From Sphingomonas endophytica (GTDB lineage Bacteria; Pseudomonadota; Alphaproteobacteria; Sphingomonadales; Sphingomonadaceae), in NCBI RefSeq assembly GCF_014199415.1, contig NZ_JACIJN010000006.1:1-64000 (forward strand): a DNA stretch of 64,000 bases, in the 5' to 3' direction. Below the pieces are notes generated by a model. That model was not told the origin of the DNA. It searched no databases and saw only the letters and a list, made by a program, of their open reading frames with translations. The first letter of the stretch is position 1, and each line of letters begins with the position of its first letter. Below, one piece after another: positions 8,876 to 16,722 of this stretch. Both the position numbers and the translations under genes were made by a program.

Positions 8876-8966
8876 GTCACTCCGGCGAAAGCCGGAGTCC
8901 AATAGCGGACCGCTCGTGAAATGCGGGAACGTCCCCCAACTGGACCCCGGCCTGCGCCGGGGTGAC
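8876..8966. repeat. Inverted pair of REP palindromes
   Basis: Two palindromes of 26 nt, GTCACTCCGGC-N4-GCCGGAGTCCA at 8876-8901 and its reverse-orientation partner TGGACCCCGGC-N4-GCCGGGGTGAC at 8941-8966, are separated by about 39 nt. They sit between the alpha-glucosidase and transporter genes and may modulate read-through or mRNA stability. Confidence 0.75.
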
Positions 8967-8987
8967 GGGTGGTGGTGGGGGTGCGGT

Positions 8988-10562
8988 TCATGCAACCCTC
9001 GCGATCAGCGCGCCATAGCCCGCAAAGCGCGCGCCCTCGACGCCACACGACAAGAGCACCTCGCCATATCTCACCGCCACCTCGATCGGCTCCGGCGACA
9101 GGTTCACCACGCACAGCAATCGCTCGCCGTCATGCGCGCGCTCGAACGCGACCACATCGGCCGGCGCCTCCACGAACCGCAGCGTCCCCCAGCGCAACGC
9201 CGGCTGCGCCCGCCGCATCGCCAGAACGGACCTCGTCCAGTGCAGCAGCGACGCCGCCTCCGCCTCCTGCACATCGACCGCCATCGCGGCATGATCGCTC
9301 CCGAACGGCAGCCACGGCTCGCCGCTGGTGAAGCCATGCCCCGCCCCCTCGGCCGACCACGGCATCGGCGTCCGCGCGCCGTCGCGGCTGAGCGTCAGCG
9401 GCCAGTTGGCGATCGCCTCGGGATCGCGCAATTTCTCGAACGGCACCGCGGTCTGCGTCAGCCCCAGCTCCTCACCCTGATAGAGGAAGATGTTGCCGCG
9501 CAGCCCCGCCAGCAGCACCATCTTGGCACGCGCGAAGGCATCGCGATGCTCAGGGAGCGCCCAGCGCGACACCGCGCGCGGCGCGTCGTGATTCTCGAAC
9601 GCCCAGCTCGGCCAGCCCTCGCCCGCCGCCCCCGGCCATTGCGACAACGCCGCGCGTACCGCCGCCGGGGTCAGGTGATCGGCGTAGAGGAAGTCGAAGC
9701 CATAGGCGGTCTCCAGCCGCCCCGGCTGCGTATAGGCCTTGCGCACCCAGTCGCTCTCGTCGCCGCCGATCTCGGCGACCGAGAAGCGCGCCTCATATTC
9801 GTCGGTCAGCGCGCGGATGCGTTCGACGAACGGCAGCATGTCGGGCTGGTCCTGGCTGTGCGTCTTCTGCTGGAAATCGAACGAGCGCGTGCGCGGCTTG
9901 TTCGAGGGCGGCGCGGGCGGATTGTCGCGCAGATCGGCCGCCCCCATCGCATGGTTGATCGCATCGAGCCGGAAGCCGTCGACGCCGCGATCAAGCCAGA
10001 AGCGCCCCACACCGAGCAGCGCCTCCTGCACCGCCGGATTGCGGACGTTGAGCTGCGGCTGTTCCTTGAGGAAGGTGTGGAGATAATATTGCTGGCGGCG
10101 CGCGTCCCACGTCCACGCCGGGCCACCGAACACCGATTGCCAGTTGTTGGGCGGGGAGCCGTCCGGCTTCGCATCGGCCCAGACGTACCAGTCGGCCTTG
10201 TCGCCGTCGCGCGTAGCGCGGCTCTGCACGAACCACGGGTGGCGATCCGAGGTGTGCGACCACACCTGATCGGTGATGACGCGCAAACCCACATCGTGCG
10301 CGCGCGCGATCAGCGCGTCGAAATCGGCGAGCGTCCCGAACACCGGATCGACGTCGCAATAATCGGCGACGTCGTAACCGAAGTCGGCCATCGGCGAGGT
10401 GTAGAAGGGCGAGATCCAGATCGCGTCGACCCCCAGCGAGGCGACATGACCCAGATGCGCGGTGATCCCGCGCAGGTCGCCGACCCCGTCGCCGTTCGCA
10501 TCGGCGAAGCTGCGCGGATAGATCTGGTAGACGGCGGCACCCTGCCACCACGGATAGGTCAT
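8988..10562 (-). CDS. GH13 alpha-glucosidase (cytoplasmic)
   Basis: A 524-residue glycoside hydrolase family 13 enzyme that should release glucose from the non-reducing end of maltodextrins. VYQIYPRSFADANGDGVGDL opens the barrel. The catalytic nucleophile is Asp200 in GFRLDAINH, the acid/base Glu264 is in SVAEIGGD, and Asp326 is in FENHDAPR. There is no signal peptide, so it acts inside the cell on imported oligosaccharides. The start ATG overlaps the alpha-amylase stop by 4 bp (ATGA). Family relatives include oligo-1,6-glucosidases, so linkage preference is not certain. Confidence 0.9.
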   Translation of the reverse strand: MTYPWWQGAAVYQIYPRSFADANGDGVGDLRGITAHLGHVASLGVDAIWISPFYTSPMADFGYDVADYCDVDPVFGTLADFDALIARAHDVGLRVITDQVWSHTSDRHPWFVQSRATRDGDKADWYVWADAKPDGSPPNNWQSVFGGPAWTWDARRQQYYLHTFLKEQPQLNVRNPAVQEALLGVGRFWLDRGVDGFRLDAINHAMGAADLRDNPPAPPSNKPRTRSFDFQQKTHSQDQPDMLPFVERIRALTDEYEARFSVAEIGGDESDWVRKAYTQPGRLETAYGFDFLYADHLTPAAVRAALSQWPGAAGEGWPSWAFENHDAPRAVSRWALPEHRDAFARAKMVLLAGLRGNIFLYQGEELGLTQTAVPFEKLRDPEAIANWPLTLSRDGARTPMPWSAEGAGHGFTSGEPWLPFGSDHAAMAVDVQEAEAASLLHWTRSVLAMRRAQPALRWGTLRFVEAPADVVAFERAHDGERLLCVVNLSPEPIEVAVRYGEVLLSCGVEGARFAGYGALIARVA

Positions 10563-12358
10563 CGTGTCGCTCCGATCGCGCAGACGGCATAGCCTAAAGC
10601 AGGAAGGCGGACGCGCAACGATCCCGGCGCGGCGGTCTGCGCGGCGCAGCCCTCCCCGGCCAGCGTCGTCGCGCTGCCCGCGCCGGTCACCTCGACCAGC
10701 CGGTCGAGCGGGGTGGTGGCGGTGTTGAACGCGAGCAGGATCTCGCGCCCGGTCGCCGGATCGACCCGCGACACCGCCAGCAGCCCCGGCGTCTCCTCGC
10801 GCGCGCGCAGCAGCGTGCGGCCACGCGTCAGCGCCGGTTGCGCGCGCCGCACGCGCGCCAGCATCGCGATCTGCCGGAACAGCGGATTGTCCTCCCCGAA
10901 ATGCGCGGTGGCGGTGGTCGTGTCGGTGCCGAGCAGGCGATTGTCGTTGTAGCTGGCGACGCGGCTGGCGAACATGTCCTCACGCGCATCCTGATCGCCG
11001 CCGTCGCCGGTGAAGCCCTGTTCGTCGCCCGAATAGATCGTCGGCACGCCGCGCAGCGTCAGCAGCATCGCGTTGGCGAGCATCGTGCGCTTCAGCACCT
11101 CGGCGTCATCGGCCTTGGGAAACGCCTGCCGCACGAAGAACGCGAAGCGGCCATTGTCGTGATTGCTGACGAAGGTCGGCAGTCGCTCCGCCGCCGCCGC
11201 GCCGCCCTCGTAGAGCGCATCGCCCGCGATCAGCGTTTCGAACGCATCGGTCCCGCGCGTCCCCGCGACGGTATCGAGCACCGCGCGGCGGAACGCGAAG
11301 TCGAGCACCGCGGGCAGCCTGTCGACGCGCGTATGCACCGCGAGCGGACCGGGATCGAGCTGGTCGGCGGCGACCTCGCCGAAGATGTGGAAGTTCGGGA
11401 TGCCCTTTGCCGCGGCGCGCGCCTGGATCGCGGGGACGAACGCCTGCCAGAACTCGGGATTGACGTGGCGCGCGGTGTCGATGCGGAACCCGTCGACGCC
11501 GAAGCGGTCGACCCAGCCCCCGAAAATATCGATCATCCCCGTCACGACGCGCGGGTTCTCGGTCATCAGATCGTCGAGCCCGACGAAATCGCCCATCTCC
11601 GAATTCTCGTTGCGGAACGTGGTGTTGCCGCGATTGTGATAGAGCAGGACGTCGTTGAGCCACGTCGGCGACTTGGCGCGCTCCTCACCTTTCGGAATGT
11701 AAGGCGTGTAGGCATAGGTCGGATCGGTCAGCTTGGCGAAATTGGCCGCGGTCTGCACCTGATCGCCCGCAAAGCCGGGGTTGATCGCGGAACCGTTCAC
11801 CCCGCCGCGCCGCCGATACGGGTAATCGGCGCGCGACCGATACGCGCAGTCGCCGCACTCGCGGTAGCGGATCACGTCGGCGGTGTGGTTGACGATGATG
11901 TCCATATAGACCTTCATCCCCCGCGCATGCGCCGCCGCTACCAGCGCCGCGAAATCGGCGTCGGTGCCGAAATGCGGATCGACATGTTCAAAGTCGGTGA
12001 TCCAGTAACCGTGATAGCCGGCGCTCTCCTGCCCCTTCGGCCCCTGCACGGGCTTGTTGCGGAAGATCGGACCGACCCAGATCGCGGTCGCGCCCAGCGC
12101 CGCGATATAGTCGAGCCGGCGCGTCAGACCCTTGAGGTCGCCGCCGTGATAGAAGCCCTTCGCGGTCGGATCATAGCCGGTGCGCAGCCGATCGCCGCTC
12201 AGCCCGCCACGATCGTTGGCGGGATCGCCGTTGTCGAAGCGATCGGGGAGCGCGAAATAGATCACCTCGTCCTGCGGCAGGCGCGCGCGATACTCCTGCG
12301 CCGACGCAGCGCCGGCCAGCGACAGCGCCGCCAGCGCGCCCGCGATGATGCTTTTCAT
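10559..12358 (-). CDS. Secreted GH13 alpha-amylase
   Basis: A 599-residue exported GH13 enzyme. A signal peptide of about 20 residues ends in GAASA. The start at 12358 is supported by GGGAGAGAG just upstream, although the frame is open 24 codons further. Conserved GH13 regions are visible: DIIVNHTADVI, GFRIDTARHVN with the nucleophile Asp, FHIFGEVAA with the acid/base Glu, and FVSNHDNGRF. YFALPDRFDNGD at the N-terminus is typical of periplasmic or extracellular bacterial amylases. It heads the amylase-glucosidase-transporter unit and is read from a promoter region shared with the divergent LacI gene, where a candidate operator lies at 12418-12429. Confidence 0.9.
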   Translation of the reverse strand: MKSIIAGALAALSLAGAASAQEYRARLPQDEVIYFALPDRFDNGDPANDRGGLSGDRLRTGYDPTAKGFYHGGDLKGLTRRLDYIAALGATAIWVGPIFRNKPVQGPKGQESAGYHGYWITDFEHVDPHFGTDADFAALVAAAHARGMKVYMDIIVNHTADVIRYRECGDCAYRSRADYPYRRRGGVNGSAINPGFAGDQVQTAANFAKLTDPTYAYTPYIPKGEERAKSPTWLNDVLLYHNRGNTTFRNENSEMGDFVGLDDLMTENPRVVTGMIDIFGGWVDRFGVDGFRIDTARHVNPEFWQAFVPAIQARAAAKGIPNFHIFGEVAADQLDPGPLAVHTRVDRLPAVLDFAFRRAVLDTVAGTRGTDAFETLIAGDALYEGGAAAAERLPTFVSNHDNGRFAFFVRQAFPKADDAEVLKRTMLANAMLLTLRGVPTIYSGDEQGFTGDGGDQDAREDMFASRVASYNDNRLLGTDTTTATAHFGEDNPLFRQIAMLARVRRAQPALTRGRTLLRAREETPGLLAVSRVDPATGREILLAFNTATTPLDRLVEVTGAGSATTLAGEGCAAQTAAPGSLRVRLPALGYAVCAIGATR

Positions 12359-12417
12359 GCTCTCTCTCCCGATCGCCGCGTGATGCGCAGCCGGTCGCCG
12401 CTTTGCCAAGCGCGCAG

Positions 12418-12429
12418 CATACGTATTCA
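12418..12429. promoter_or_regulatory. Candidate LacI-type operator (amylase promoter)
   Basis: The 12-mer TGAATACGTATG (minus strand) has the palindromic core ATACGTAT. Exactly 9 nt after the core comes TTGGCA, a candidate -35 of the amylase promoter. The same 12-mer with the same spacing to TTGGCG occurs upstream of the TonB-dependent receptor at 16604-16615. It overlaps the 5' region of the divergent regulator gene. Confidence 0.6.
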
Positions 12430-12435
12430 CAGCCC

Positions 12436-13500
12436 ATGCACCGCAGGATAGGATGCGCCTTTCCCTCGCATGAGCCGCCGCCGCTGTCCGACCGCGTCAC
12501 CTCCTTCGACATCGCCGCCGCCGCGGGCGTCTCGCAGCCGACGGTGTCGCGCGCGCTGCGCGGCGACCGTACGGTCAGCGCCGCGACGCGGCTGCGGATC
12601 GCGGCGATCGCCGAGCAGCTCGGCTACAAGGTCGACCGCGCCGCCTCGTCGCTGCGCCGTGGCGAGGCCAAGACGCTCGCGCTGCTGTTCTTCGAGGACC
12701 CGCTGCCCGACGCGACCGCGATCAACCCGTTCTTCCTGTCGATGCTCGGCTCGATCCTGAAGACCTGCGCGCTGCGCGGCTACGACCTGCTCACCTCGTT
12801 CCAGCAGCTTTCGGCGGACTGGCACAAGGATTATGAGGACAGCCGCAAGGCCGACGGGCTGATCCTGCTCGGCTATGGCGACTGGGAGACCTATCGCGTC
12901 CGGCTGGAGCAATTGGTGGGGCAGAAGACGCGCTACGTGCGCTGGGGGTCGGTCGAACCCAACGGGCTGGGGCTGGTGCTTGGCTGCGACAATATCGGCG
13001 GCGGGCGCGACGTGGCGCGCCACCTGCTGAACCGCGGGCGGAAGAACGTCGCCTTCGTCGGCACCGCGAGCGACCATTATCCCGAATTCCGCGACCGCTA
13101 CCGCGGCCTGTGCGACGTGCTGCGCAGCGCGGGGCTGCCGGTCGATCCCGGCCTGCATGTCGATGCGCTGTCGTCGGAACAGGTCGGCTATGACGCGACC
13201 CGCCGGCTGCTCGCGCGCGATATCCCCTTCGACGCGCTGTTCGCCGCTTCGGACCTCATCGCGCTGGGGGCGTTGCGCGCGCTCGACGAGGCGGGGCGGC
13301 GCGTGCCCGAGGATGTCGCGGTGGCGGGGTTCGACGACATCCCCGCCGCGCGCCTGTCGCGCCCGCCGCTGACGACCGTGGCGCAGGATTATGCCCGCGC
13401 CGGGGCGCTGCTGGTCGATACGCTCGTCCGCCAGATCGCGGGCGAGACGACCGAGAACGTCATGCTCCCCGCGACCCTGATGGTGCGCGTGTCCGCCTGA
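12436..13500 (+). CDS. LacI-family transcriptional regulator of the maltodextrin locus
   Basis: A regulator of about 354 residues. The N-terminal helix-turn-helix and hinge read TSFDIAAAAGVSQPTVSRAL and then TRLRIAAIAEQLGY, the canonical LacI-family DNA-binding unit. The rest is a periplasmic-binding-protein-like sensor ending in GFDDIPAARLSRPPLTTV. The start is uncertain: 12436 gives an N-terminal tail of about 25 residues before the helix-turn-helix, and an alternative begins at 12403. It is divergent from the alpha-amylase. Control of the amylase operon and the TonB receptor is inferred from the shared operator; the effector is probably a maltooligosaccharide. Confidence 0.88.
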   Translation: MHRRIGCAFPSHEPPPLSDRVTSFDIAAAAGVSQPTVSRALRGDRTVSAATRLRIAAIAEQLGYKVDRAASSLRRGEAKTLALLFFEDPLPDATAINPFFLSMLGSILKTCALRGYDLLTSFQQLSADWHKDYEDSRKADGLILLGYGDWETYRVRLEQLVGQKTRYVRWGSVEPNGLGLVLGCDNIGGGRDVARHLLNRGRKNVAFVGTASDHYPEFRDRYRGLCDVLRSAGLPVDPGLHVDALSSEQVGYDATRRLLARDIPFDALFAASDLIALGALRALDEAGRRVPEDVAVAGFDDIPAARLSRPPLTTVAQDYARAGALLVDTLVRQIAGETTENVMLPATLMVRVSA

Positions 13501-13504
13501 TATT

Positions 13505-13580
13505 CGTCATTGCCAGCGAAGCGCGGCAATCCAGGGTTTCGCGTGACGCCCTGGATTGCTTCGCTCCGCTCGCAATGACG
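13505..13580. repeat. Long-hairpin repeat, family A copy 1
   Basis: CGTCATTGCCAGCGAAGCGC at the left end and its near complement GCTCGCAATGACG at the right fold into a stem of about 32 bp with a short loop. It lies between the convergent LacI and TonB-receptor genes. The second copy is at 16640-16716, so the two bracket the receptor gene. Confidence 0.85.
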
Positions 13581-13588
13581 GCTCGAGA

Positions 13589-16501
13589 TCAGAACCGGTA
13601 GGTCAGCCCGAGGTAATAGTCCGTCCCATACCGCTGGTAACGCCGCACCTGCCGCGGATCGTTGTTGGTGTACTGGAAGAACTCCTGATCGGTCAGGTTC
13701 TTGGCTTGCGCGAGGATTGTCAGCCCCTGCAGCGCGCCGCTCTGGAATTCATAGCCGATCTGCGCGTCGAGGATCGTCTCGCCCTTGGCAGTGTTCAGCT
13801 CGGGCGTCGCCGACAGCCCGCGCACTTCGGCCAGGAAGCTCGAGCGATAGCGATAGGTCGCGCGCGCCTGGAAGCCGTTCTTCTCGAAATAGGCGGTGCC
13901 GTTCAGCACCCATTTCGACAGACCGGGCACCGTCTGCACGGTTGCGGGCGCGCTGTCGTAGCGGACCGCCGAATGCGTGTAGCTGCCGCTGCCGAACAGC
14001 CCGAAGCCGTCGAGCGCGGTGGTGAACATCCGCAGCGGCAGCGATGCGGTCGCTTCCGCGCCCATGATCTCGCCACGACCCGAATTGGCCGGGTTCTTGA
14101 ACAGCCCGAACTGCGCATTCTGCGCCTGCACGATCGCCTGCTGCGCGGGCGTCAGCGACGAAATCAGCGGCGAGAAGTCGTACAGCACGTTGTTGTTCGG
14201 ATCGACATAGTCGGTCAGGTGCTTGAAATAGCCCGACAGCGCGACATAGCCGCCGGCGCGGAAATATTTCTCCAGCGACAGGTCGATGTTGGTCGACTTG
14301 TACGGGCGCAGCTCCGCATTGCCGCCGTCCGACGAAAACGGGCTGCGCAGCGGATCGGACCCGGCCCCGACATTGCCGGGATTGATCGCGACATTCTGCG
14401 AGATGCGCTCCTGATCGAGCCGCGGGCGCACCATCGTCTGCGACGCGCCCATCTTGATAAAGCCGTTCGGGATCAGCTCGACCGAGAAGGTCGCGCTGGG
14501 CAGGACGTTGGTATATTTGTCGCCGCCCGACACGTCGGACAGCGCCACCACGCCGCCGTTGAGCCCGGCGATGCGGCCATCCGAACTCTGGTCGGTATGC
14601 ACCACCTGCACGCCGATCGAGCCCTTGACCGCCTTGCCGCCGGCCTCGCCGTCGATCACCAGCTTGGCATAGCCGGTCGTCACCTTCTCCTTCACGCCCC
14701 ACACCTTGGCGAGCGACTCCGGACGGTTGTCGAACACCGGCGTCAGCAGCCCGAGCACGCCACGCGGGTCGAGCGTCAGCATCCGCGGCACGCCGAGGAA
14801 GGCGAGCGAGACCTGCTCGTCGAGCACCACGTCGCTGGGCACCGCGATCGACGTCGTCGTGCCGCTCGCGACGGTGCAGTTGGTGCCGCCGCCCGGCGGG
14901 CAATAGAAGTACGACGTGAAGCGCGCCTTCTTCTCGCGCTGCGTGTAATTGCCGCCGACTTCCCAGCCCTTGATGACGCCCAGCGCGCCTTGGAAATCGC
15001 CGGTCAGGTTCGCGCGCAGCGACTTCAGGTCGTCGCTGAACTTCGGGCGGTTCTGGAAGCCGGCCTGCACGACGGCGTTGGTGCCGTTATAACCCCAGCC
15101 GCCCGGATCGGTGATGCGGATGACGTTGGTGTCGGCATAGTCCAGCGTCGGGACGATCTGGTAGGTGCCGTTGTTCTGGCGCGTGATCGTGATCGTGTCG
15201 CGCTGCCCGGAGCCGGCATAGCCGGTGCCCGAATAGGTCTCGATCAGCTCGTCCTGCCGTGTCGCGCGCGACCAGGCGGCGTCGACGTTGAGCTGGATCG
15301 CGTCGTTCAGCCGGACATTGTTGTTCCAGCCGAGCGAGAACATGTCCGACTTGCGGTCGTTCAGGTCGTTGCGCTGCACCGTATATTGCGGGCTGAACGT
15401 CGCCTTGTCGACGAAGCCGTCGGTGACGGTCGCCGTCCCCGCGGTCGGCGCGACGTTATAGGCGAGCGGGAACTCGATCCCGCGCAGCTTCTGCGTCTCG
15501 GTGAAATGCGTGTAGAGCGCGTCGAAGGTCGAGTGGAACGCATCGCTCGGTGCCCATTCGAGCGTGCCAACGCCGCCATAGCGCTTGAGCATGTTCGACT
15601 GCACATAGGGCTTGGCACCGCCCAGCACGCACGGCCCGGCCGCGTCGCCGGTGCAATTCTGCGAGAGGTTGTTGAGGTTGGGATAGCCCCATGCCTCGTA
15701 GCGGTCGTAATTGGTCGGCGATTCCTGCGCCGCGACGCCCAGCGCGATGCCGAGCGTGTCGTCGGCGAACTTGTCGACATAGGTGGCGGTGGCGCGATAG
15801 CCCCAGCGCTCGCCGTCCGGGTTGCGCTTGCCGATCCCGTTGAGCTGCCCGCGCGCCGAGACGATGAACAGCCGGTCCTTCTGGTCGAGCGGACGCAGCA
15901 TCCTGAGGTCGACCGTGCCCGACACGCCCGCCGCGATCAGCGAGGCGTCGGCGGACTTGTAGACGTTGACGTTGCTGAAGAATTCAGACGGGTACTGGTC
16001 GAACTCGACGCCACGGTTGTCGCCGACCGTCACCTGCTCGCGACCGTTGAGCAAGGTGGTCGAGAAATCGGGGCCGAGCCCGCGGATCGACAGGCTCTGG
16101 TCACGCCCCTCGACGCGCTGCGCGGTGACGCCCGGCAGCCGCGCGAGCGAGTCGGCGATCGACACGTCCGGCAGCTTGCCGACATCCTCGGCCGACACCG
16201 AGTCGACGATCAGCGTCGAGCGGCGCTTGATGTCCGCCGACTTGGCGAGGCTGGCGCGGATGCCGGTGACGACGATCTCGTCCGCGCCGATTGCAGTCGG
16301 ATCGGGATTGGCGTTGGCGTCGGGAGTGGGATCGGCGACGGGTGCCGGCTGCGTGGCGGTGACCTTCGCGGTCGGGTTGCCGGTCGGCGCATCCGCCTGC
16401 GGCGTCGCTTCCTGCGCCAGCGCCGGGGTGGCGACCAGCAGCGCGAGCGCGCTGACACCGGCCCAGCGGCGCGCTGCGGGCATAAGTGATGGACGGTACA
16501 T
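13589..16501 (-). CDS. TonB-dependent outer-membrane receptor (maltodextrin-type, inferred)
   Basis: A 970-residue receptor with a signal peptide of about 29 residues (ending TPALAQ), a low-complexity Pro/Ala/Asp linker, and a plug domain starting at DEIVVTGIRASL. The plug continues with EDVGKLPDVSIADSLARLPG and SIRGLGPDFSTTLLNGR. A large beta-barrel ends in YYLGLTYRF, with the C-terminal aromatic residue needed for outer-membrane insertion. EDVGKLPD is typical of the large carbohydrate-uptake receptors of Caulobacter and Sphingomonadales. GGAGGA precedes the start. It lies in the starch locus and shares an operator with the amylase promoter, which is why maltodextrin is the likely ligand. 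Confidence 0.88.
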   Translation of the reverse strand: MYRPSLMPAARRWAGVSALALLVATPALAQEATPQADAPTGNPTAKVTATQPAPVADPTPDANANPDPTAIGADEIVVTGIRASLAKSADIKRRSTLIVDSVSAEDVGKLPDVSIADSLARLPGVTAQRVEGRDQSLSIRGLGPDFSTTLLNGREQVTVGDNRGVEFDQYPSEFFSNVNVYKSADASLIAAGVSGTVDLRMLRPLDQKDRLFIVSARGQLNGIGKRNPDGERWGYRATATYVDKFADDTLGIALGVAAQESPTNYDRYEAWGYPNLNNLSQNCTGDAAGPCVLGGAKPYVQSNMLKRYGGVGTLEWAPSDAFHSTFDALYTHFTETQKLRGIEFPLAYNVAPTAGTATVTDGFVDKATFSPQYTVQRNDLNDRKSDMFSLGWNNNVRLNDAIQLNVDAAWSRATRQDELIETYSGTGYAGSGQRDTITITRQNNGTYQIVPTLDYADTNVIRITDPGGWGYNGTNAVVQAGFQNRPKFSDDLKSLRANLTGDFQGALGVIKGWEVGGNYTQREKKARFTSYFYCPPGGGTNCTVASGTTTSIAVPSDVVLDEQVSLAFLGVPRMLTLDPRGVLGLLTPVFDNRPESLAKVWGVKEKVTTGYAKLVIDGEAGGKAVKGSIGVQVVHTDQSSDGRIAGLNGGVVALSDVSGGDKYTNVLPSATFSVELIPNGFIKMGASQTMVRPRLDQERISQNVAINPGNVGAGSDPLRSPFSSDGGNAELRPYKSTNIDLSLEKYFRAGGYVALSGYFKHLTDYVDPNNNVLYDFSPLISSLTPAQQAIVQAQNAQFGLFKNPANSGRGEIMGAEATASLPLRMFTTALDGFGLFGSGSYTHSAVRYDSAPATVQTVPGLSKWVLNGTAYFEKNGFQARATYRYRSSFLAEVRGLSATPELNTAKGETILDAQIGYEFQSGALQGLTILAQAKNLTDQEFFQYTNNDPRQVRRYQRYGTDYYLGLTYRF

Positions 16502-16603
16502 GTGAATTCCTCCCCTGCTCCCGGCATCCGCGTTGATGCGGACAATCCTCGGGTGTCATGGGAGCCGACTAGGCCCGCACCGGCCGTGCCGCCAAGGAAG
16601 CCA

Positions 16604-16615
16604 CATACGTATTCA
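16604..16615. promoter_or_regulatory. Candidate LacI-type operator (TonB receptor promoter)
   Basis: An identical copy of the 12-mer TGAATACGTATG found in front of the amylase gene, in the same orientation relative to transcription and followed after 9 nt by TTGGCG. It lies about 100 bp upstream of the receptor start. Confidence 0.6.
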
Positions 16616-16639
16616 GCGTTATGCTACTTGGGTTCCGCT

Positions 16640-16716
16640 CGTCATTGCGAGCGTAGCGCAGCAATCCAAGGCGTCCTGGTCCGGCTCTGGATTGCTTCGC
16701 TACGCTCGCAATGACG
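16640..16716. repeat. Long-hairpin repeat, family A copy 2
   Basis: CGTCATTGCGAGCGTAGCGC and its complement at the right end form a long stem with a loop of about 15 nt. It is highly similar to the copy at 13505-13580. It lies between glnD and the receptor promoter. Confidence 0.85.
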
Positions 16717-16722
16717 GCGGGG

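Noticed and set aside
13556..16489. A 977-codon plus-strand frame opposite the TonB receptor
   Set aside because: It has an Arg/His/Asp-rich composition typical of the antisense of high-GC genes and no recognisable domain, while the minus strand encodes a clear receptor.
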